From NCBI GenBank assembly GCA_030063045.1, contig JAQSEB010000145.1:1054001-1118000 (forward strand): a stretch of DNA of 64,000 nucleotides, given 5' to 3'. Within the stretch, counting starts at the first letter, position 1. Every line of letters starts with the position of its first letter. Below, piece by piece: positions 46,701 through 58,700 of the stretch. The position numbers and the translations under genes were made by a program. The notes beneath the pieces are model-generated. The model did no database searches, was not told the origin of the DNA, and saw only the letters and a list, made by a program, of their open reading frames with translations. The DNA comes from Pratylenchus scribneri (Eukaryota > Nematoda > Chromadorea > Rhabditida > Pratylenchidae).

Positions 46701-47104
46701 TTTGACCCTCAGAAATTTCTATTTTCGATTTCTTAAAATTATTGACCCTCTGAAATTTAAATTTTTAAAAATGTTACCCTAAAATTTTCAAATATAAAAA
46801 AGAAATTTTGATTGGTAAAATGACCAATTTAATGCGCTAAAATAATTTTTATTAATTTTTAATTAATTAATCAAATTTAAAATTTACCACATCCGGAGCG
46901 ACCATTGGTGAGGGTGAATGTCGCCGCTGGGGCAACAATTTTTTATTGTTCCGCATTCCCTTGTTGTTGCCACTGTTATTGACCAATCCGCCTTTGTTGT
47001 TGGCATTTGAATTCGTTGGCCCAGTGGTGGCGGCCGTCTTTCCATTTGCTGAACTGACCACTGAAGAAGTTGGCGGCGGTGGTACTGTAGCGGCGGAAAT
47101 CATC
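28199..47104 (-). CDS. FNDC3-family protein, 28 exons, about 2172 aa
   Basis: Exons (high to low): 47104-46888, 46393-46189, 45698-45573, 45288-45077, 44690-44336, 43872-43522, 42935-42681, 42154-41724, 41335-41207, 40901-40557, 39998-39650, 39145-38931, 38521-38318, 38272-38014, 37435-37263, 36570-36295, 35737-35375, 34897-34634, 33997-33741, 32426-32204, 31766-31587, 31417-31207, 30863-30787, 30722-30567, 29788-29537, 29122-28912, 28772-28612, 28261-28199. All junctions hold phase and the coding total is a multiple of three. The first about 990 residues are Gln/Pro/Gly/Asn-rich, with FVHIHPGDAIALAVGNEIQH and VLPPGYEQ, which match the N-terminal N-P-G-E-A and VPPGYAP landmarks of animal FNDC3. 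About eight FN3 modules follow and a membrane anchor ends the chain. Vertebrate FNDC3A is about 1200 aa, so this N-terminus is greatly expanded. FNDC3 proteins are Golgi/ER- or vesicle-associated; the role here is inferred. The ATG at 47103 is provisional. Confidence 0.85.
29609..29647 (-). other. Possible 39-nt mini-intron inside an FNDC3 exon
   Basis: Within exon 29788-29537 a segment GTTTATAAAATTAATTATTT...TTTTTTAAG is GT...AAG-bounded, AT-rich and a multiple of three. Translated it adds 13 residues (VYKINYLAFPFFK) in the middle of an FN3 strand. Removing it joins YYRLQV to IAPKV smoothly. It is either a very short intron or a frame-neutral insertion. Confidence 0.5.
29870..30545. repeat. 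Intronic tandem repeat, about 45-bp unit
   Basis: About twelve degenerate copies of a unit with TTTTTTGAAATTTTCCTGGG followed by GGTTAGAATTTTTAAAATTT fill most of the intron between FNDC3 exons 30722-30567 and 29788-29537. It is non-coding. Confidence 0.85.
32703..32904. mobile_element. hAT-like MITE, ACCGAAAA family
   Basis: TIRs TAGAGTAGGACAGAG / CTCTGTCCTACTCTA enclose 202 bp and are flanked by a perfect 8-bp duplication, GTCTTTTG (32695-32702, 32905-32912). The interior contains repeated AAAACCGAAAACCG words. It lies in an FNDC3 intron. Related copies: 34070-34190, 45773-45949, 47330-47500 and 60941-61125. Confidence 0.8.
33194..33539. repeat. Palindromic MITE-like element in FNDC3 intron
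   Basis: Ends CGATTCCACAAAAGTAAAAA and its inverted copy at 33539. The interior is an extended imperfect palindrome (TAGACCCTATAAACC ... TAGGGTCTAAAACC; TGTAGATCTCATCGAGACG ... TGGATGAGATCTACAAAAT). No clear target duplication. It is the same word family as 26520-26990 and 10340-10440. Confidence 0.7.
36703..37215. mobile_element. MITE with 8-bp flanking duplication in FNDC3 intron
   Basis: Ends TAGGGACCGGATTTATATTG and, inverted at 37215, TAGGAACCGTATTTATATTG. The flanks share ATAATAAA (36695-36702, 37216-37223), consistent with a hAT-type 8-bp duplication although the word is low complexity. The interior has repeated AAATTTTTCAAAAA and GGCAAAATATTGATGAATAT words, the latter also at 9400-9420. 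Confidence 0.6.
38640..38860. repeat. Intronic TTCAGAATTCTGATTT repeat
   Basis: Degenerate tandem units of about 25-30 bp containing TTCAGAATTCTGATTT fill part of the intron between FNDC3 exons 39145-38931 and 38521-38318. It is non-coding. Confidence 0.75.
42340..42640. repeat. Intronic TTCTGATTTATAATTCTGAT repeat
   Basis: About ten degenerate units of 25-32 bp (TTATTCTGATTT[AG]TAATTCTGATTTCTAAA) in the intron between FNDC3 exons 42935-42681 and 42154-41724. The core word TTCTGATTT resembles that of the 38640 repeat. Confidence 0.75.
45773..45949. mobile_element. Second copy of the ACCGAAAA MITE family
   Basis: Ends TAGAGTTGGACAAAGTC and, inverted, TAGGGTTGGACAAAGTC. Interior ACCGAAAATAGGAG and AAAACCGAAAATCGGG as in 32703-32904. 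No target duplication is recognisable. It abuts the different element at 45951. Confidence 0.7.
45951..46120. repeat. 170-bp inverted-repeat element
   Basis: Ends TAAATTGGAGAAAAGTGAA and, inverted, TAAACTAGAGAAAAGTGAA (17 of 19 identical). The interior TAGGGTTAGGGTCAT and TAATGACCCTAAACCTAA is also inverted. A related but decayed sequence lies at about 6940-7090 (GGGGAAAAGTGAAGTG, TAATGACCATAGACCTAACC). Confidence 0.65.
46480..46790. repeat. Intronic TTCGATTTTCGATTTCGAAA repeat
   Basis: Degenerate tandem words of GAAATTTCGATTTTCGATTTCG with GACCCTCAGAAA spacers in the first FNDC3 coding intron. They are partly self-complementary. It is non-coding. Confidence 0.75.
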
Positions 47105-47329
47105 CTTAAAATTTTAAATAATTTTTATTTTAAATAATTCCATTAAAGTATTCTTTATTCTATTTAAAAAAAAATTTCAAAAATATTTATGATATTTTTC
47201 AGACCAAACACAGCCATAAATAAGATTTCAACTTTCAATTGGCTTTATAAAAGTTTAATTTAATTTTTTCCAAAAAATATTATCCCATGAGAGTAAAGAC
47301 TGAAATTTGTATTTTGCCTAAAATATTAA

Positions 47330-47500
47330 GGTTGGATCAAGTCGGTTTTCAAACGTGTTGATTTAAAACCCGGTTTTTGGTTTTTGAAATAACGGTTTCG
47401 ATTTCTCGAATTTTCGGTTTTTTGAGTAAAATTTCCCAATTATATTTTGAAATTTCATCATTTTTCTCAAATCAAAATCGATTCTGTTAACCCTATAAAA
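47330..47500. mobile_element. Decayed ACCGAAAA-family MITE
   Basis: AAGTCGGTTTTCAAAC, AAACCCGGTTTTTGGTTTTTG and ATTTTCGGTTTTTTGAG match the complement of the 32703-32904 element. The ends are degraded. It lies between the first called FNDC3 exon and the candidate 5' exon. Confidence 0.55.
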
Positions 47501-47546
47501 TGCCTCTCTATTCTATTCTAATTTGTATTTTCCATCTTTATTGTAC

Positions 47547-47640
47547 CTTATTAAATTAATTGAATGTCTTTGGTGTTGTTGTTTTTGTTGATGTTCTGAA
47601 ACTCCTTGTTGCGCGTTTGGCCAATATAAATTCAGTTTGG
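47547..47640 (-). CDS. Candidate extra 5' coding exon of the FNDC3 gene
   Basis: A Gln-rich open stretch (GVSEHQQKQQHQRHSINLI) ends in a good donor (ATAAG|GTACAA, exon end 47547) and joins in frame to the exon at 47104 (AG+G, then ATG ATT TCC). A possible acceptor lies just upstream (AAACAG, exon start 47640). An in-frame TGA lies further upstream and no ATG occurs in this piece, so it would need another 5' exon. Alternatively it is 5' UTR. Confidence 0.35.
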
Positions 47641-48529
47641 CTGTTTTTCAATGATTTTTTGGATACGTTGAAAATTCCAATTTAAGGAGCAAAAAGAGGA
47701 GAGAGCCAAAGCCCGAAATTTTGATGGGAAACGGGCGAAATGCTCGCAGGCCCGCTTTTTTTTTAATAAAAATTTTATAGCTGAAATAAAAAAATTTAAA
47801 ATATATAAAATTTTTAAAATTGTAAAATTTATGAATTATTTTCATTTTTAATATTAGAATGAGATTAAAATGAATTTTTTATTCCATTTTTTGTTAATGG
47901 AATTTGATAGGGGATGGAAATTAAAAGGTAGGGAAAGGTACTGAATGACGTGTAAAATTATGTATAAAAAAAATGATGTGGCTTAAATTATTTTATTTGC
48001 ACATTTATGGAAAACTAACAAATTGGATGATGGATTTGATGGGCCAAAAAAGAATAGTAATTATTTTTGTGTTAATTCATTTAATATTTAATTGGATTGA
48101 ATGAGCCAAAATTACGTCAAGAACCCAATTACCGTATATATTCTTTTAATACCCCATGGGGAATTATTTTTTCAACCCCTCAAAAATTGGGAAAATTTGT
48201 GGTCTAACTTCTTAATTTGCGGACATTTTACATTTTTGAACAAATTATAGCGGATTTTATTGAGCGATAGGGAAAATAAGAAAATGATATAAAAATTATT
48301 TTTAAAGTTTGCTCTACAAGGAGCTCTGCGTCCTCATAGTCGAGGATGGGGAATTATTAAAGAAAGACTGGGCTAAAAATGAATAAAAAAATATTTTTGA
48401 CCCAATTCATTTAATATTTAATTGGATAGAATGAGCCAAAAAATTACGTCAAAAACCCAAATACAAGCAGGTGCGCAAAAATATATTTAACCTTATTTAG
48501 GGTATTATTACATGCATAAATCTCATTCT

Positions 48530-49450
48530 GTTTTATAATTGGATTGATTGCAGGGGTAAAAAAAATTGCGTAGGATGATGAAGGGAGAAATTGCCATGAA
48601 AAAGGCACATAGAAAGGCGCATTTTTTGAAGGAAATGGGTGGCTTTACGTCGCCATCTGGCGGCAAGAATGTTGGAAAAAAAACGAAAAGGGGGATGGCC
48701 ATAAAAGTCTCGCGTCATTTTTGGAGGCAGCCGGCCGTCGCTGCTTTCACTCAACACAGTAAAAAAAAGTGGCGGCCAAACAGTGGAAAAAGGGAATATC
48801 GGGAAGGAAAGAGAAGGGAAAAGGGGAAGAGCGTGGGCCGAAATTCACAAGGACGGCCGGGGTTGGGGCTGGGCCCAATGGTAAAAGCAGCAAGCATTGC
48901 CTTCCATGGAAGCAAGCGGGGTGGAGGCACACAGAAGACGACCGTCGGTTTGCTGCCAGCCGACCAATGACAGCCGAGAGCCGACCCCACATCCATCCAT
49001 CTCCATTCTGCTGCTCTACTACAACACTCCGTACACTCCCACGGAAATGTCATCGTCATTTTGGGGGGCGAATGGGAATTGGAAAGGAGAGAAAGAAGAC
49101 GTGAAAAAGGCAAGCAAAATAGGAGGGAGAAAATTCGCTTGCCAATATCTGCCCAAAAGGCAGCTTCTCGTTCCTTCCCCATATCCACATTTGCCTATGC
49201 CTTTACGTCTCTGCTTAATGCCATTCCCGAATGGTGGATTTGGGTAAAGTTGCCTCCGGGCTCAACTGGTAGCAGTGGAAAGCGCAGCCGAAAGGAAGCA
49301 TAAATGAAAATGCCGGCCGCTAACGGAATTTGGTTGGAGTCTAGGAGGCTTGAGGGGATATAGGGCAGAGAGAGGGAGGTAAATAGAAATGGCATGAAAA
49401 TTGATTGGAGGCAAAAAGTGCCATTTGGATACAAAATACAAGGGAGAAGT
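48530..49450. other. GC-richer block upstream of FNDC3, possible promoter or 5' region
   Basis: Composition is clearly less AT-rich than the flanks, and several 80-145-codon frames overlap on both strands in all phases, which is what low stop density alone produces. Words such as CATCCATCCATC and GGCAGCCGGCCGTCG occur. No splice-supported gene was found. It lies between the satellite and the FNDC3 start and may hold the FNDC3 promoter or a 5' exon. Inference. Confidence 0.35.
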
Positions 49451-49799
49451 GTAAAGGTTTTTTTCAATTTGGAAATATAGAAAAAGAGTAAAATAAAGTG
49501 GTAAAGATAATTTTTCAATTTGTTGAAAAGGAAAAATAATATCATTTCCTTTTCTGGTATTTTTTGGTGGGTATTTCTTTTATGTATTGTCCTATTTGTT
49601 GTTTAGCTTAAAAGAATTGTTATTCTTTTTAATATTTTATAGAAGATTCAGAGAGTCGGAAAGTTGGATTGGTGGTAAAAAAATTTTTCTTATATTTATG
49701 ATCAAATGAAGGTTTCGTTTTATTAAATTAAATTATTATTATTATTTTATTTTTAATAATTTTGAAATTTCATTTTAGAAATATAAATAAGTTTTAAAA

Positions 49800-52700
49800 T
49801 AGGCGGAATCAAAACAGACGGAATTAAAATAGGCCGGAATTAAACTTAAGTCAAACAGGCGAAATAAAACAGTCAAACAGGCAGAATTAAAACTTATTAG
49901 TCAAACAAGCGGAATTAAAACTTAGTCAAACAGGCAGAATTAAAACTTATTAGTCAAACAAGCGGAATTAAAACTTAGTCAACCAGTCGGAATTATTAAA
50001 ACTTAGTCAACCAGGCGGAATTATTAAAACTTAGTCAACCAGTCGGAATTATTAAAACTTAGTCAAAAAGGCGGAATTATTAAAACTTAGTCAACCAGTC
50101 GGAATTATTAAAACTTAGTCAATCAGGCGGAATTATTAAAACTTAGTCAACCAGTCGGAATTATTAAAACTTAGTCAATCAGGCGGAATTATTAAAACTT
50201 AGTCAACCAGTCGGAATTATTAAAACTTAGTCAAACAGGCGGAATTATTAAAACTTAGTCAACCAGTCGGAATTATTAAAACTTAGTCAACCAGTCGGAA
50301 TTATTAAAACTTAGTCAACCAGTCGGAATTATTAAAACTTAGTCAACCAGGCGGAATTATTAAAACTTAGTCAACCAGTCGGAATTATTAAAACTTAGTC
50401 AACCAGTCGGAATTATTAAAACTTAGTCAACCAGTCGGAATTATTAAAACTTAGTCAACCAGTCGGAATTATTAAAACTTAGTCAACCAGTCGGAATTAT
50501 TAAAACTTAGTCAACCAGTCGGAATTATTAAAACTTAGTCAACCAGTCGGAATTATTAAAACTTAGTCAACCAGTCGGAATTATTAAAACTTAGTCAACC
50601 AGTCGGAATTATTAAAACTTAGTCAACCAGTCGGAATTATTAAAACTTAGTCAACCAGTCGGAATTATTAAAACTTAGTCAACCAGTCGGAATTATTAAA
50701 ACTTAGTCAACCAGTCGGAATTATTAAAACTTAGTCAACCAGTCGGAATTATTAAAACTTAGTCAAACAGGCGGAATTATTAAAACTTAGTCAACCAGTC
50801 GGAATTATTAAAACTTAGTCAAACAGGCGGAATTATTAAAACTTAGTCAACCAGGCGGAATTATTAAAACTTAGTCAACCAGGCGGAATTATTAAAACTT
50901 AGTCAACCAGGCGGAATTATTAAAACTTAGTCAACAAGTCGGAATTATTAAAACTTAGTCAACCAGTCGGAATTATTAAAACTTAGTCAAAAAGGCGGAA
51001 TTATTAAAACTTAGTCAACCAGTCGGAATTATTAAAACTTAGTCAACCAGTCGGAATTATTAAAACTTAGTCAACCAGTCGGAATTATTAAAACTTAGTC
51101 AACCAGTCGGAATTATTAAAACTTAGTCAACCAGTCGGAATTATTAAAACTTAGTCAACCAGTCGGAATTATTAAAACTTAGTCAACCAGTCGGAATTAT
51201 TAAAACTTAGTCAACCAGTCGGAATTATTAAAACTTAGTCAACCAGTCGGAATTATTAAAACTTAGTCAACCAGTCGGAATTATTAAAACTTAGTCAAAA
51301 AGGCGGAATTATTAAAACTTAGTCAACCAGTCGGAATTATTAAAACTTAGTCAACCAGTCGGAATTATTAAAACTTAGTCAACCAGTCGGAATTATTAAA
51401 ACTTAGTCAACCAGTCGGAATTATTAAAACTTAGTCAACCAGTCGGAATTATTAAAACTTAGTCAACCAGTCGGAATTATTAAAACTTAGTCAACCAGTC
51501 GGAATTATTAAAACTTAGTCAACCAGTCGGAATTATTAAAACTTAGTCAACCAGGCGGAATTATTAAAACTTAGTCAACCAGGCGGAATTATTAAAACTT
51601 AATCAACCAGGCGGAATTATTAAAACTTAGTCAACCAGGCGGAATTATTAAAACTTAGTCAACCAGTCGGAATTATTAAAACTTAGTCAACCAGTCGGAA
51701 TTATTAAAACTTAGTCAACCAGTCGGAATTATTAAAACTTAGTCAACCAGTCGGAATTATTAAAACTTAGTCAACCAGTCGGAATTATTAAAACTTAGTC
51801 AACCAGTCGGAATTATTAAAACTTAGTCAACCAGTCGGAATTATTAAAACTTAGTCAACCAGTCGGAATTATTAAAACTTAGTCAACCAGGCGGAATTAT
51901 TAAAACTTAGTCAACGAGGCGGAATTATTAAAACTTAGTCAACCAGTCGGAATTATTAAAACTTAGTCAACCAGTCGGAATTATTAAAACTTAGTCAACC
52001 AGTCGGAATTATTAAAACTTAGTCAACCAGTCGGAATTATTAAAACTTAGTCAACCAGTCGGAATTATTAAAACTTAGTCAACCAGTCGGAATTATTAAA
52101 ACTTAGTCAACCAGTCGGAATTATTAAAACTTAGTCAACCAGTCGGAATTATTAAAACTTAGTCAACCAGTCGGAATTATTAAAACTTAGTCAACCAGGC
52201 GGAATTATTAAAACTTAGTCAACGAGGCGGAATTATTAAAACTTAGTCAACCAGTCGGAATTATTAAAACTTAGTCAACCAGGCGGAATTATTAAAACTT
52301 AGTCAACCAGTCGGAATTATTAAAACTTAGTCAACCAGGCGGAATTATTAAAACTTAGTCAACCAGTCGGAATTATTAAAACTTAGTCAACGAGGCGGAA
52401 TTATTAAAACTTAGTCAACCAGTCGGAATTATTAAAACTTAGTCAACCAGTCGGAATTATTAAAACTTAGTCAACCAGTCGGAATTATTAAAACTTAGTC
52501 AACCAGTCGGAATTATTAAAACTTAGTCAACCAGTCGGAATTATTAAAACTTAGTCAACCAGTCGGAATTATTAAAACTTAGTCAACCAGGCGGAATTAT
52601 TAAAACTTAGTCAACCAGTCGGAATTATTAAAACTTAGTCAACCAGGCGGAATTATTAAAACTTAGTCAACCAGTCGGAATTATTAAAACTTAGTCAACC

Positions 52701-55700
52701 AGTCGGAATTATTAAAACTTAGTCAACCAGTCGGAATTATTAAAACTTAGTCAACCAGGCGGAATTATTAAAACTTAGTCAACCAGTCGGAATTATTAAA
52801 ACTTAGTCAACCAGTCGGAATTATTAAAACTTAGTCAACCAGTCGGAATTATTAAAACTTAGTCAACCAGTCGGAATTATTAAAACTTAGTCAACCAGGC
52901 GGAATTATTAAAACTTAGTCAACCAGGCGGAATTATTAAAACTTAGTCAACCAGTCGGAATTATTAAAACTTAGTCAACGAGGCGGAATTATTAAAACTT
53001 AGTCAACCAGTCGGAATTATTAAAACTTAGTCAACCAGGCGGAATTATTAAAACTTAGTCAACCAGTCGGAATTATTAAAACTTAGTCAACCAGTCGGAA
53101 TTATTAAAACTTAGTCAACCAGTCGGAATTATTAAAACTTAGTCAACCAGTCGGAATTATTAAAACTTAGTCAACCAGTCGGAATTATTAAAACTTAGTC
53201 AACCAGTCGGAATTATTAAAACTTAGTCAACCAGTCGGAATTATTAAAACTTAGTCAACCAGTCGGAATTATTAAAACTTAGTCAACCAGGCGGAATTAT
53301 TAAAACTTAGTCAACGAGGCGGAATTATTAAAACTTAGTCAACCAGGCGGAATTATTAAAACTTAGTCAACGAGGCGGAATTATTAAAACTTAGTCAACC
53401 AGTCGGAATTATTAAAACTTAGTCAACCAGTCGGAATTATTAAAACTTAGTCAACCAGTCGGAATTATTAAAACTTAGTCAACCAGTCGGAATTATTAAA
53501 ACTTAGTCAACCAGTCGGAATTATTAAAACTTAGTCAACCAGGCGGAATTATTAAAACTTAGTCAACCAGGCGGAATTATTAAAACTTAGTCAACCAGTC
53601 GGAATTATTAAAACTTAGTCAACGAGGCGGAATTATTAAAACTTAGTCAACCAGTCGGAATTATTAAAACTTAGTCAACCAGGCGGAATTATTAAAACTT
53701 AGTCAACCAGTCGGAATTATTAAAACTTAGTCAACCAGTCGGAATTATTAAAACTTAGTCAACCAGTCGGAATTATTAAAACTTAGTCAACCAGTCGGAA
53801 TTATTAAAACTTAGTCAACCAGTCGGAATTATTAAAACTTAGTCAACCAGTCGGAATTATTAAAACTTAGTCAACCAGTCGGAATTATTAAAACTTAGTC
53901 AACCAGTCGGAATTATTAAAACTTAGTCAACCAGTCGGAATTATTAAAACTTAGTCAACCAGGCGGAATTATTAAAACTTAGTCAACCAGGCGGAATTAT
54001 TAAAACTTAGTCAACCAGTCGGAATTATTAAAACTTAGTCAACGAGGCGGAATTATTAAAACTTAGTCAACCAGTCGGAATTATTAAAACTTAGTCAACC
54101 AGTCGGAATTATTAAAACTTAGTCAACCAGTCGGAATTATTAAAACTTAGTCAACCAGTCGGAATTATTAAAACTTAGTCAACCAGTCGGAATTATTAAA
54201 ACTTAGTCAACCAGTCGGAATTATTAAAACTTAGTCAACCAGTCGGAATTATTAAAACTTAGTCAACCAGGCGGAATTATTAAAACTTAGTCAACGAGGC
54301 GGAATTATTAAAACTTAGTCAACCAGTCGGAATTATTAAAACTTAGTCAACCAGGCGGAATTATTAAAACTTAGTCAACCAGTCGGAATTATTAAAACTT
54401 AGTCAACGAGGCGGAATTATTAAAACTTAGTCAACCAGTCGGAATTATTAAAACTTAGTCAACCAGGCGGAATTATTAAAACTTAGTCAACCAGTCGGAA
54501 TTATTAAAACTTAGTCAACCAGTCGGAATTATTAAAACTTAGTCAACCAGTCGGAATTATTAAAACTTAGTCAACCAGTCGGAATTATTAAAACTTAGTC
54601 AACCAGTCGGAATTATTAAAACTTAGTCAACCAGTCGGAATTATTAAAACTTAGTCAACCAGTCGGAATTATTAAAACTTAGTCAACCAGTCGGAATTAT
54701 TAAAACTTAGTCAACCAGGCGGAATTATTAAAACTTAGTCAACGAGGCGGAATTATTAAAACTTAGTCAACCAGTCGGAATTATTAAAACTTAGTCAACC
54801 AGTCGGAATTATTAAAACTTAGTCAACCAGTCGGAATTATTAAAACTTAGTCAACCAGTCGGAATTATTAAAACTTAGTCAACCAGTCGGAATTATTAAA
54901 ACTTAGTCAACCAGTCGGAATTATTAAAACTTAGTCAACCAGTCGGAATTATTAAAACTTAGTCAACCAGTCGGAATTATTAAAACTTAGTCAACGAGGC
55001 GGAATTATTAAAACTTAGTCAACCAGTCGGAATTATTAAAACTTAGTCAACCAGTCGGAATTATTAAAACTTAGTCAACCAGTCGGAATTATTAAAACTT
55101 AGTCAACCAGTCGGAATTATTAAAACTTAGTCAACCAGTCGGAATTATTAAAACTTAGTCAACCAGGCGGAATTATTAAAACTTAGTCAACGAGGCGGAA
55201 TTATTAAAACTTAGTCAACCAGGCGGAATTATTAAAACTTAGTCAACCAGGCGGAATTATTAAAACTTAGTCAACCAGGCGGAATTATTAAAACTTAGTC
55301 AAAAAGGCGGAATTATTAAAACTTAGTCAACCAGTCGGAATTATTAAAACTTAGTCAACCAGTCGGAATTATTAAAACTTAGTCAACCAGTCGGAATTAT
55401 TAAAACTTAGTCAACCAGTCGGAATTATTAAAACTTAGTCAACCAGTCGGAATTATTAAAACTTAGTCAACCAGTCGGAATTATTAAAACTTAGTCAACC
55501 AGTCGGAATTATTAAAACTTAGTCAACCAGCCGGAATTATTAAAACTTAGTCAACCAGTCGGAATTATTAAAACTTAGTCAACCAGTCGGAATTATTAAA
55601 ACTTAGTCAACCAGTCGGAATTATTAAAACTTAGTCAACCAGTCGGAATTATTAAAACTTAGTCAACCAGTCGGAATTATTAAAACTTAGTCAACCAGTC

Positions 55701-58700
55701 GGAATTATTAAAACTTAGTCAACCAGTCGGAATTATTAAAACTTAGTCAAACAGGCGGAATTATTAAAACTTAGTCAACCAGTCGGAATTATTAAAACTT
55801 AGTCAAACAGGCGGAATTATTAAAACTTAGTCAACCAGGCGGAATTATTAAAACTTAGTCAACCAGGCGGAATTATTAAAACTTAGTCAACCAGGCGGAA
55901 TTATTAAAACTTAGTCAACCAGTCGGAATTATTAAAACTTAGTCAACCAGTCGGAATTATTAAAACTTAGTCAAAAAGGCGGAATTATTAAAACTTAGTC
56001 AACCAGTCGGAATTATTAAAACTTAGTCAACCAGTCGGAATTATTAAAACTTAGTCAACCAGTCGGAATTATTAAAACTTAGTCAACCAGTCGGAATTAT
56101 TAAAACTTAGTCAACCAGTCGGAATTATTAAAACTTAGTCAACCAGTCGGAATTATTAAAACTTAGTCAACCAGTCGGAATTATTAAAACTTAGTCAACC
56201 AGTCGGAATTATTAAAACTTAGTCAACCAGTCGGAATTATTAAAACTTAGTCAAAAAGGCGGAATTATTAAAACTTAGTCAACCAGTCGGAATTATTAAA
56301 ACTTAGTCAACCAGTCGGAATTATTAAAACTTAGTCAACCAGTCGGAATTATTAAAACTTAGTCAACCAGTCGGAATTATTAAAACTTAGTCAACCAGTC
56401 GGAATTATTAAAACTTAGTCAACCAGTCGGAATTATTAAAACTTAGTCAACCAGGCGGAATTATTAAAACTTAGTCAACCAGGCGGAATTATTAAAACTT
56501 AGTCAACCAGGCGGAATTATTAAAACTTAGTCAACCAGGCGGAATTATTAAAACTTAGTCAACCAGGCGGAATTATTAAAACTTAGTCAACCAGGCGGAA
56601 TTATTAAAACTTAGTCAACCAGGCGGAATTATTAAAACTTAGTTAACCAGTCGGAATTATTAAAACTTAGTCAACCAGTCGGAATTATTAAAACTTAGTC
56701 AACCAGTCGGAATTATTAAAACTTAGTCAACCAGTCGGAATTATTAAAACTTAGTCAACCAGTCGGAATTATTAAAACTTAGTCAACCAGTCGGAATTAT
56801 TAAAACTTAGTCAACCAGTCGGAATTATTAAAACTTAGTCAAACAGGCGGAATTATTAAAACTTAGTCAACCAGTCGGAATTATTAAAACTTAGTCAAAC
56901 AGGCGGAATTATTAAAACTTAGTCAACCAGGCGGAATTATTAAAACTTAGTCAACCAGGCGGAATTATTAAAACTTAGTCAACCAGGCGGAATTATTAAA
57001 ACTTAGTCAACCAGTCGGAATTATTAAAACTTAGTCAACCAGTCGGAATTATTAAAACTTAGTCAAAAAGGCGGAATTATTAAAACTTAGTCAACCAGTC
57101 GGAATTATTAAAACTTAGTCAACCAGTCGGAATTATTAAAACTTAGTCAACCAGTCGGAATTATTAAAACTTAGTCAACCAGTCGGAATTATTAAAACTT
57201 AGTCAACCAGTCGGAATTATTAAAACTTAGTCAACCAGTCGGAATTATTAAAACTTAGTCAACCAGTCGGAATTATTAAAACTTAGTCAACCAGTCGGAA
57301 TTATTAAAACTTAGTCAACCAGTCGGAATTATTAAAACTTAGTCAACCAGTCGGAATTATTAAAACTTAGTCAACCAGTCGGAATTATTAAAACTTAGTC
57401 AACCAGGCGGAATTATTAAAACTTAGTCAACCAGGCGGAATTATTAAAACTTAGTCAACCAGGCGGAATTATTAAAACTTAGTCAACCAGGCGGAATTAT
57501 TAAAACTTAGTCAACCAGGCGGAATTATTAAAACTTAGTCAACCAGGCGGAATTATTAAAACTTAGTCAAAAAGGCGGAATTATTAAAACTTAGTCAACC
57601 AGGCGGAATTATTAAAACTTAGTCAACCAGGCGGAATTATTAAAACTTAGTCAACCAGGCGGAATTATTAAAACTTAGTCAACCAGGCGGAATTATTAAA
57701 ACTTAGTCAACCAGGCGGAATTATTAAAACTTAGTCAACCAGGCGGAATTATTAAAACTTAGTCAACCAGGCGGAATTATTAAAACTTAGTCAACCAGGC
57801 GGAATTATTAAAACTTAGTCAACCAGGCGGAATTATTAAAACTTAGTCAACCAGGCGGAATTATTAAAACTTAGTCAACCAGTCGGAATTATTAAAACTT
57901 AGTCAAAAAGGCGGAATTATTAAAACTTAGTCAACCAGGCGGAATTATTAAAACTTAGTCAACCAGGCGGAATTATTAAAACTTAGTCAACCAGTCGGAA
58001 TTATAAAAACTTAGTCAACCAGTCGGAATTATTAAAACTTAGTCAACCAGGCGGAATTATTAAAACTTAGTCAACCAGGCGGAATTATTAAAACTTAGTC
58101 AACCAGTCGGAATTATTAAAACTTAGTCAACCAGGCGGAATTATTAAAACTTAGTCAACCAGTCGGAATTATTAAAACTTAGTCAACCAGTCGGAATTAT
58201 TAAAACTTAGTCAACCAGTCGAAATTATTAAAACTTAGTCAACCAGGCGGAATTATTAAAACTTAGTCAACCAGTCGGAATTATTAAAACTTAGTCAACC
58301 AGTCGAAATTATTAAAACTTAGTCAACCAGGCGGAATTATTAAAACTTAGTCAACCAGTCGGAATTATTAAAACTTAGTCAACCAGTCGGAATTATTAAA
58401 ACTTAGTCAACCAGTCGGAATTATTAAAACTTAGTCAACCAGTCGGAATTATTAAAACTTAGTCAACCAGTCGGAATTATTAAAACTTAGTCAACCAGTC
58501 GGAATTATTAAAACTTAGTCAACCAGTCGGAATTATTAAAACTTAGTCAACCAGGCGGAATTATTAAAACTTAGTCAACCAGTCGGAATTATTAAAACTT
58601 AGTCAACCAGTCGGAATTATTAAAACTTAGTCAACCAGTCGGAATTATTAAAACTTAGTCAACCAGTCGGAATTATTAAAACTTAGTCAACCAGTCGGAA

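Noticed and set aside
48566..49303. Overlapping frames up to 145 codons on both strands upstream of FNDC3
   Set aside because: Several mutually exclusive frames are open at once, as expected in a GC-richer patch; no splice support or recognisable domain.
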